Assembly (NCBI GenBank): GCA_947074225.1 | Contig: CAMTOX010000022.1 | Location: 1 to 11,510, forward strand | Length of the DNA stretch: 11,510 nt | Direction: 5' to 3' | Origin: an uncultured bacterium | GTDB taxonomy: Bacteria > Bacteroidota > Bacteroidia > Bacteroidales > Paludibacteraceae | Shown: positions 1-9,100 of the stretch, piece after piece | Layout of the letters: each line of letters opens with the position of its first letter | How positions within the stretch are numbered: position 1 is the stretch's first letter | Position numbers and translations under genes: made by a program | Notes under the pieces: generated by a model | The model's database searches: none | What the model was told of the DNA's origin: nothing | The model's input: only the letters and a program-made list of their open reading frames with translations

Positions 1-196
1 AGTCTTTAATAAGTATTGGCATAGTTTCAGGGTGTAACACCTTGACACGTTCTCCAGCACTATTGAAGACCTCTACTACAAGATCATAAAGTTCTGCTTC
101 AGAGATATTGGCATTCAATATCACTTCACCATCTTTGCGTATTGGGTTAGGATAGATATCTAAGAAATCATTTCCATATACATCGGTCAACGAAAC
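1..196 (-). other. T9SS type A C-terminal sorting domain (partial at window edge)
   Basis: From about residue 3641 the sequence runs YGNDFLDIYPNPIRKDGEV, with the hallmark YPNP at 3655-3658. It continues with a strand LVVEVFNSAGERVKVLH, which matches the V.V.N..G..V strand of the Por/T9SS type A sorting domain (TIGR04183-like). About 50 residues after the YPNP motif are visible, up to PILIKD. The domain normally ends with a G.Y.V.. strand and the stop within roughly 15-30 more residues, which lie outside the window. Confidence 0.85.
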
Positions 197-3100
197 AGTT
201 CTAACATCTAATGTTACAGTATAGATACTATCACAACCAGCTTGAGTTTTTCTATTTAAGACATGTGTAGAAGAACCACGCGGTGTAGTTTCTGTGAATA
301 TAGTATCTAGATATACAAATGGAAGGTCTGTATCATTAATCTGATAGTTATCGGAGAAATGATATTCGCGATTCACATGTAATATCAAAGTATGTATCAC
401 ATCGCATCCGTTATTACCAACAGTGGTATCATTGTATACTCCTGTAGCATTATAGTTCTTTCCGCGCCACTGATAAGGAAGTTCGCTTTCGCAAATATTT
501 ATTTCAGTTTCGTTGTTAGAACCACCAATAACCGTAAGAGTCAATATCAATGCACTATCGCAACCAAATGACGATGTTTCAACTCTTCTATAGGTTCCTG
601 CTGCAGTGATATTTTGGAAACCATATTTGGTATAAACATCACCAGAACACATAGAATCTGTAAGATAAGTTACATCATTAGAATGTACCGTAATAGTAAT
701 TCTAACAATAGAGTCTGTTGTTGCTCCTGGCACCATTTTAGAGAAGTTGTATACTCCAGATGTAGGCATTTGTGCCGCATCAATATTAAACCCATTGCTA
801 GTATAACCATAACCAAGACAAGCATCGTCGTACAGTTGAGATGATGCAGCAGGTTTAATAGCCACATTGCCAAGGTGTATAAAGTTATCGCCACCAGAGC
901 GTCTAGACTCCGAGTAGAATGCAATCATAATTTCATTACCCACATATTTACCTAAATCTACACTATAACGCATTGCAGTTTTAGGAATGGCAAGGAATCC
1001 ATGATCACCAATACTATCGTTCCATACAGTAGCATTGTTCATATTCCATGATTGTCCGGCATCGTCAGAAACGAGTACCATAAAGCTCTGACTGAAGTTT
1101 GATGTCGGATCTGCCGTAGCATCAGAATATTTTGTCAATGCCAAATCAAATGATAATATGGCAGTAGTATCAATAATGAATGTAGGTGTTGTTAACCATG
1201 CATTATGCGATCCACCATAATTATTGGTTCTCATATGAGTGCCTATAATACCTTGGTCTACTGTAGTTCTGTTCCATCCTGAAGAAGAAGAAGATAACGT
1301 ACCTCCATTTATTACAGATGATAATAATGATGAGTATCGCTCCCAACAAGTAGGAGGTAATATTTCTCCACTCAAAGATTCAAAATAAGGCAAAGGAATT
1401 TCCTGACAAGAGGTAACAACCTTAATATCGGCCCAATTACCTTGCTCAGTATCCGAACATACTCTGCGCACATAGGCTATATACATACCATTTGTTACTG
1501 TCATATTAATACTATTTGTATTGACAATGGTATCTATTAGAGCCGTAGAGGTATTAGGATCAATGTTATCGCTATTAACAAATAACTTCACTTGATATTG
1601 ATTATTTGTAGCGTGACTATCCCAAGATAATGATATATTGGTTGTTGTTACTGACTCAACCTCAAGATTCCTAATATTTGGACATGCAGGAATCTTCATA
1701 ATCTCAACATTATCAACATAAGCATAAGAGACCACTTTACCTCCTACTTTAAATGCAATATGTTTACCTTCTCCAGAATAATTAGAGAAATCTACCTCTT
1801 TATATTCCCATATAGAAATAGCCGAACAATAGAGTGAGTCGACCGTAATAAATGTATTAACATCGTCCGGATTAGACATCACTCCAACAAGGATATGATA
1901 ACTTAATGTCGACACTTGAAGACGTAAAGTCATCATAAGTTCATTTATTGGTGTACCTTCAATTTTTGATGTTGCTGAATAGGTTGTTACAAGCGAACTT
2001 CCGTAGAAGTACAACGACCCTACTCCATTATATTTCGTTGTAGAAATATTAGGATAAACATATGAACTAGTAGTATTATTAAACCAACATTCTGGTTGAG
2101 TGTTAGATAATGTACCATAGGAATCAAAATTTTCAACATAACTTAAGGTATCATTAATATAGATATCGGCACAACTAGTTCTAAAGAGATTAATTGCCCA
2201 ATTAGAGAATGTAGAATCGCTACAAACACTTCGTGTATAGATATAATAATTTGTTTGCGAAGAGAGTCCTTGGAAATCAAATTTATTACCTACATGATCT
2301 GTTGTTTGCACCGTTTCAAGATACATATCGCTATGTAACGTACTCGATATAAATATTACAAACGAATCTGTTTGCGACACCACATCAAGATAAATAGCAT
2401 CGGTAGTAATACTATCAGTGGTTACAATAGGTGCCATACATGCTACTTTAGTAATTTCAATATCGTCAATTGCTAAAGGAGGGTTTACACCCATAGAACC
2501 ATCGTTAGTCCAACCAATAACTAACTGATAATTTCCAGTTGTACTGATGTTAAATTCCACTTCTTGGTTACTCCATGACGTGTTATTACTCATTTGAGCA
2601 TAGTTATCAAGTGCAATCCAACCAGTAGGTGCAGAAGTTAGCGACATAAATGATGTACTATTTGTTATAGTTGCTGTTTCCGGAGCTAAGAATACACGTC
2701 CGTAGTCATAACCTGATTCAGCATTACAAAGCCAGTTGTAACTAATAATATATTCACCTTGTTCAAAGTTAATAACTTTAGTTGCATATACCACCGAGCT
2801 TAAGTTCGTTGAATAAGCGTTCAAAGTTCCATCATTGGTAATATATAATGAATTATTACCATTGGCCGACACTCCATTACCAACTACAAAGTAGTTTCTT
2901 TGATTACCATTTACCAGATAGAATTTCGCATCTGTTTCAAAGTCAAATGAACATGGCGCATTAATAACCATTAATTGAGTTGTAAACGGCTCAATATTCC
3001 ATTCCGAAGTATCGCCAGAAGAACAAAGCACTCTTGAATAGATGTAATATGTGGTATAGTCTTCCAATCCTGACAATGCGTAGTTCTTGTTGAAGATTTT

Positions 3101-6100
3101 TTCATTACATATTAAATTATTCGTTACAGTATCTATCTGTTCTAAAGTAAATAGTTCTTTTGAAACTTTGAATAAGATAGTATCAGAGTTACTGAACCAT
3201 TCTAAAGAAGCCGATGAGATAGTGATATCTGATGTCTGCACAAGAGGTGCTAAACACATTACTTCTTCAATAACGACATCGTCTATAGCAATAGGAGGAT
3301 TGTTATTTACAGAATTAGAATTTCTCCAACCAACTACTACTTTATAAATGCCGGCGGCATTAACTTTAAAGCGTGTTTGATTTTCTTGCCATGCAGCACT
3401 ATTATTTAATTGTACATTCTGGTCTAAAACTGCTAAAGCATTAGTAGGATTAGACACAGTGTATAAAATGTTTGTACCTGCAGTAAGTGATTTATTGCTT
3501 GGGAACAAGAATACACGTGCATAGTCGTTCGAAACTTCACCAAGACAGCGCCATTGGTAAGAGATTTCGTATGTTCCAGGTTCAAAATAAACCTCTTTAT
3601 AGGCATATACTGTAGAAGATAATGATGTAGGAGTAGAATAAGTATTCGAGACTCCTTCGTTATCACTGATATACAGTGATTTATTACCACCAAATGCTAT
3701 TGCTGTATCTACAACAAATTTATTTCCTTGAGTACCATTGACAAATATCCAGCTATGATTTGCTTGTTCAAAGTCGCAAGCATAAGGAAGCATAGCAGGT
3801 GTTGTAATGGCATAAGAGACCCAAATACTTGTATCGGTAGTAGAGCAAAGATTGCTTACATAGATATAATAGTCCGTTTCTGGAGTTAGTCCGGAAAGGG
3901 TGTATGTATTTGTTGTTACATTTTGATTTAAAACATCGGCAGTTGCTGTAGCAATTTCTTCAAGAGATAAACTTGTGGTTGAGACTTTAATAATAGAATT
4001 ATTATTGTCGGATGTCCAATTTACTTTGATAGAAGTTGCTGTAGCACTATCTACAGAAATGGTAGGATACATACATGTTAGTGATTGTACTTTGATATCG
4101 TCAATACAAAGTCCAAGACCATCCCCACCGCCATAGTCGTTACACCAACCAAATGCAAGATTATATTCTCCAGCAGTTGTAACATCTAATACATATAACT
4201 CTTCTTTCCATGAAGTGTTCATATTCATTTTACGCTTCTTGTTATTTGCAGCGTTAAGATCAATCCAGCTAGCATTAACATTTACTGTATCTTTAATCAT
4301 GGTAGACCCTGCTGTAAAGGAAGCATCTCCAGGTGTAAAGAAGAATCGTCCATAATCAAATGAGCTTTCTCCACCTGCTTTCCATTGGAAAGAGATAACA
4401 TAACGTCCAACATCAAAACCAAACTTACGATAAGCAAATACAGCTGATGTAGCTCCAGAAATGGTATAACCACATGTATTACCATTATCATTAGTAATAT
4501 ATAAATAATCATTACCACTATATGCACCATTTAACTGGTCATTACCAATTGTAAATTGGTTACCTTGTGTACCATTCTCAATTGTCCATCCACCATTAGT
4601 ACCTTCAAAATCTGTATTGTAAGGAATAGTTGCAGGAAGTTGAGTTGTGGTTCCAAGAACTGGACCGTACCATTCGCTATATCCATCGGTAATGCCACAA
4701 TTAGCACGCACATAAATTTGATATATTGAAGAAGGATTTAAACCTGAAATTGTATAAGTGGAATTAAGAACAGATATTGGTGTAGCACTATTCGGATCAA
4801 ATCCTAAATTACCATAGACTACTTCCCATGATGTTTCATTATTTCCAGTACCCCATGAAACATCTATCGAAGAAGAGGTAGAACTTAATACTGAAACATT
4901 TTTCGGCATGAAGCACAAAGGCGATTCTTCTACTATTAAGTCGTCAATATATAACATTCCTGTAGAATCGGCCAATAAGGCTATATACTGCGCATTACCA
5001 CTGTAACTATTAAGATGCACAATAATATCTTGCCATACACTTATTTCAGAAACAGAAATACGACTTACTTCAGTAAATGTATTCAAATCGGCAGGATTTG
5101 TCATAACACCTAACTTCAAGTAATATTTCAACGATGAAGCTCTGGCTTTCATGGATACAGTTAAAAGACTCAAATCATTAATATCAAGCTCTGGTAATAC
5201 CACATAGGTATAAGTAGTATCTGTGGCATAGAAGTAAAGAGAGCCCGGAGCACTTGCCGAAACAGAATTAATATAAGGATATAGAGTTGATAACACATTG
5301 GTATAGTAACGATCCCAACAAGCCACCATAGTTCCTGTACCAGTACCATAAGAATCAAAAGATTCTACATATGGTAATTCTTCTACCCCACAATCTGTAC
5401 GGAAAGATACTGCGTTCTTGAAACGCGGTCCTTCCACATTGTTTTCACAGATTGGACGTACATAGTAATAATAAGTTGTATTAGGTTTAAGACCAGATAC
5501 AGTAATTTGACTTCCGCTAACCAAAGTATCAATAACAATACTATCATCGGTATCTAAATCATATACATTACTTCTATGATTCACTGTAGAGATTTGTACC
5601 CTCCAATTATTATCTAACATAGACATTGGTTTCCAAGAAAGTGTAGCACCATTACCATTAGTAGAAACAACATTCATAGATACAGGAGCTTTACAGGCAG
5701 ATATTGTGTCTACATGAATATTACTAATATACATAGTAGATTCGGCAGCATCTGATGCACCGTCGAGTAAGAAACTAATAAATCCTGTTGTTTGTGTACT
5801 TGGGTTACCATTATAGTCATCGCCAAAATCAATATCTTCAAAGCTAACAGTATATGTATTCCATGATTTCAACACATCTATAGTATCAATAAGAATAAAT
5901 GTAGACATATCTGAGGGATCGGCCAATACTCCAACGCGTAACTTACATTTGTCTGTTGTGCTATAGGCAGTAAAGTCCATATACATTTTATTCATATCTT
6001 CGTCAAATTCAGGTAAGATAACATTATTCTTAACATAACGCATTGTTATTTCTCCTGAAGTAGAATTTGTACTAGAGTAGTAATAACTTTGTATCTTTAC

Positions 6101-9100
6101 ACACATTGAATCTTGATCATTTGGATGTTGTTTAGATAAAGTTGCACTATAATTATTGGTTACAGCACCAAATACATCATAATTATCGAACCAACAGCTA
6201 GGCAAAACATCTACTTCTGGATCATATGAGTTGAAATTATCTGTATATGGCAATGCTTGAGGAGCACATAATGTTGTGAACGTTCCATTTCTAGACCATA
6301 CACTTGGTTCATTAGTACCACAGTCTGCTTGCACATAGAAATAATAAGTCGTATTAGGCAGTAGATCGGACAAGTCATAATAATTGTCGGTATAATAAGA
6401 ACCCGTAATATTTTCAAAATCTCCATCTTGAACTTCTGGGTCAATAGGTGTTGAAGATACTTTAATATTAAACGAAGAACCATTTTGACTAAACCACATA
6501 ATCTTAGCAGAGTTATAGGTTAACCTAGATACCGAAAGGTCTTTAGGTCTACGACAATCTCTTTCTCTTGTAATACTCAAATTATCTATTGCAAAAGAAG
6601 GATTATTAGTTACACTACCATCATTTATCCAATAAAGGACAAGATTATATATTTTTGTTTCATTCACCATAAATTGTCTTTCTACACTATTCCATGTAGA
6701 CGACAAATTTAATTTTCCATCGGCTAAATCTATTTCCCATTTACCAGAAGGCATAACACCAGTATTAATAGATGCAATAGTTCCAGCAGTAAGCGATTCT
6801 GAAGGATCTACTAAAGCAAATCGTGCATAGTCGTAAGTAGATTCTCCTTCACCAATCCAATCATATTCTACGGTGTACATACCAGGAGTTAATATTACTG
6901 TGCGATAAGCATAGACATTAGCTGTTGAGCTACCATTATATTCATGAGAAGCCAACATACCCGTATCTTTAGAAATATATAAAGCCGTATTAGAATATGA
7001 GGCCGATGTACCTTTACCAATAACCCATTTACTTAAACCTGTACTAGTAGAATTATTGAGAATCCAATTTGCATTATCGGTAGCATTCTCAAAGTCTGTT
7101 ACTAAAGGTATAGATTCTGGAGTAGTACAAGTAGTAAACATTAATGGTAATGCTGTCCAAGTACTAACATCGTCAACACTACAAATAGAGCGTACATAAA
7201 GGTCGTAATTTGTTTGCGGAGTTAAACTGCCAATATGAGCCTGCGTTTGTGTAGTGGAGTATATAGTCACATTATTTCCTTCGGGTACAAAGCCTCTTAC
7301 ACCATAACAATATTCATAAGATATAGCATTATCATTCCCAGCCCATGAAACTGTTATTGAAGTATCGAGTAGAGATGAATAGGTTAAATTTGTGACTGTA
7401 TTACAACTTGGTATTAATTCAATACTCAAATTATCTAACCAGAAATACCAACCAGCAGTAGAGGTAACTTGTTTGAAAGCAAAGTACCATGAATTTCCAG
7501 TTAAAGTAGTAGCATCTAAATCATATTGATAAAAGGTTTGAGTTTTATATGTAGGTACCAAAATACTATCTATCAATTCAAAACTATTAATATCTGAATT
7601 ATCGCCCATAACACCTACATGCATCTTACCAGAACTTGCCCCTTCTTGCGAAAGATAGAAAGAGACTCTAACGGTATGAATATCCAGCCCAATTTCCGGT
7701 GCAGCTATCATAGCATTACCACCACTGAAATAGATTGAATTTCCTGAACCTCCAAAGCTATTGGTATTATTAGTTACTTTAGGAGATGTAGAAGCATATA
7801 AAAGCGTCCAACAGTTTGGTAAAACATCTACTGTTTCATTCTCAAAATCATTAGCTAAAGGCAATGTTGTGATTGATGAACAAGGTGTAGTAAATACTAT
7901 TTCTTCCCATAAACCTACAGTATCTGTACATTGAGATTGTAAATAGAAATAATATTTAGTTCCCATTTGTAAGTTCGATGCAGTTAAAGTGGTAGTATTT
8001 ATAGTTGTATCTAAAACAAATGCATTAACATCACTTGGATATAACAACTGTATCTTAGAGATTTTCACATTCCAACTTGTTTCACCATTTTCAGGAGTCC
8101 AAGAGAGTTGTGCAGTTGTAGCTGTAAGATTATCTAACTGCAGAGTTGTAGGAGTAATACAAGATGGTAAATAGTCAACCTTAAAATTATCGATAGTCCA
8201 ATAATAACTTGACGAAGAGTTATCCACATTTCTTATTGCTATACAATTTCCTAATCCACGTAAAGCTATATTATTTAGATTTATATAATAACGTTCTTGC
8301 GCAGTTGTTTTCGCATTGATAACTTTAACAAGTTCAAATGTAGTAGTATCTTCAGGATTTGGCATCACTCCTACTTCTAATCTACCTCCATAAGTAATAC
8401 TATAAGGAGTTAAATCAAAACTTACTTGTAATGTATTTAATTCTACATCTATAGGTTGAGAGACTGCATAAGTAGTATTGCTTGCATTACCAGCAATTCT
8501 CAATACATTATTATTTGAAGATGTTATTATTTTTGGATAGGTAGAGTAAATTAATGGACGAGACCAACAATCAGGATATGAATTTGAACCATAAGATTCA
8601 AAATCTTCAAATTGTGGTATCATGGCCAAAGGCGAACATTTGGTTTTAATATTATAAACCGATGCCCAACCGTCATTTACATCAGTATGACATGCGCTAC
8701 GCACATAAACATAGTAATTAGTATTAGCATTCAATCCGTTAATGGTAACATTAGGATTAGAGACAATATTATCATATATATCGGCAGTAGCTGTTAAATC
8801 GGTCATTAACGTTGAAGAGACCTTAACTTGCCATGAATTTTCTTTCTCTACATGATTCCATATTATTGACGCCGAAGAGTCAGTTAGTTGTGATGCACGT
8901 ACCTTTAAAGGCACAAAACAACTTGGCAAACTATCTATCTTGACATCATCTACCCAGTAATAATATGAACTAGAGGATGTTCTATGGCGAAATGCGATAT
9001 GATTTCCTAAATTAGTATCCGTAACATTTGACAAGAAGAACTCATAATATGTAATATTATTGTTCATAGGTGTTACTGTTTCAATTAGAGTAAATGTTGT

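Noticed and set aside
614..844. Plus-strand open frame of 76 codons (others at 3087-3347, 7989-8174, 8612-8797, 9826-10032)
   Set aside because: All lie antisense inside the giant gene, whose frame has clear domain motifs at the same places. Their translations look random and no initiation signal was seen, so they are shadows.
1281..1292. GAA x4 simple repeat (serine run in the protein, LSSSSSGW), considered as a slippage site for phase variation
   Set aside because: Trinucleotide repeats change length without breaking the frame, and four copies are too few to be notably unstable.
3433..5358. Minus-strand open frames of 60-90 codons (3433-3693, 4297-4530, 4531-4713, 5170-5358; also 670-924 and 6211-6483)
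   Set aside because: All are in one alternative frame (+1/-1) of the giant gene. Their sharing a single frame is explained by the codon use of the true frame, and it also supports the absence of a frameshift.
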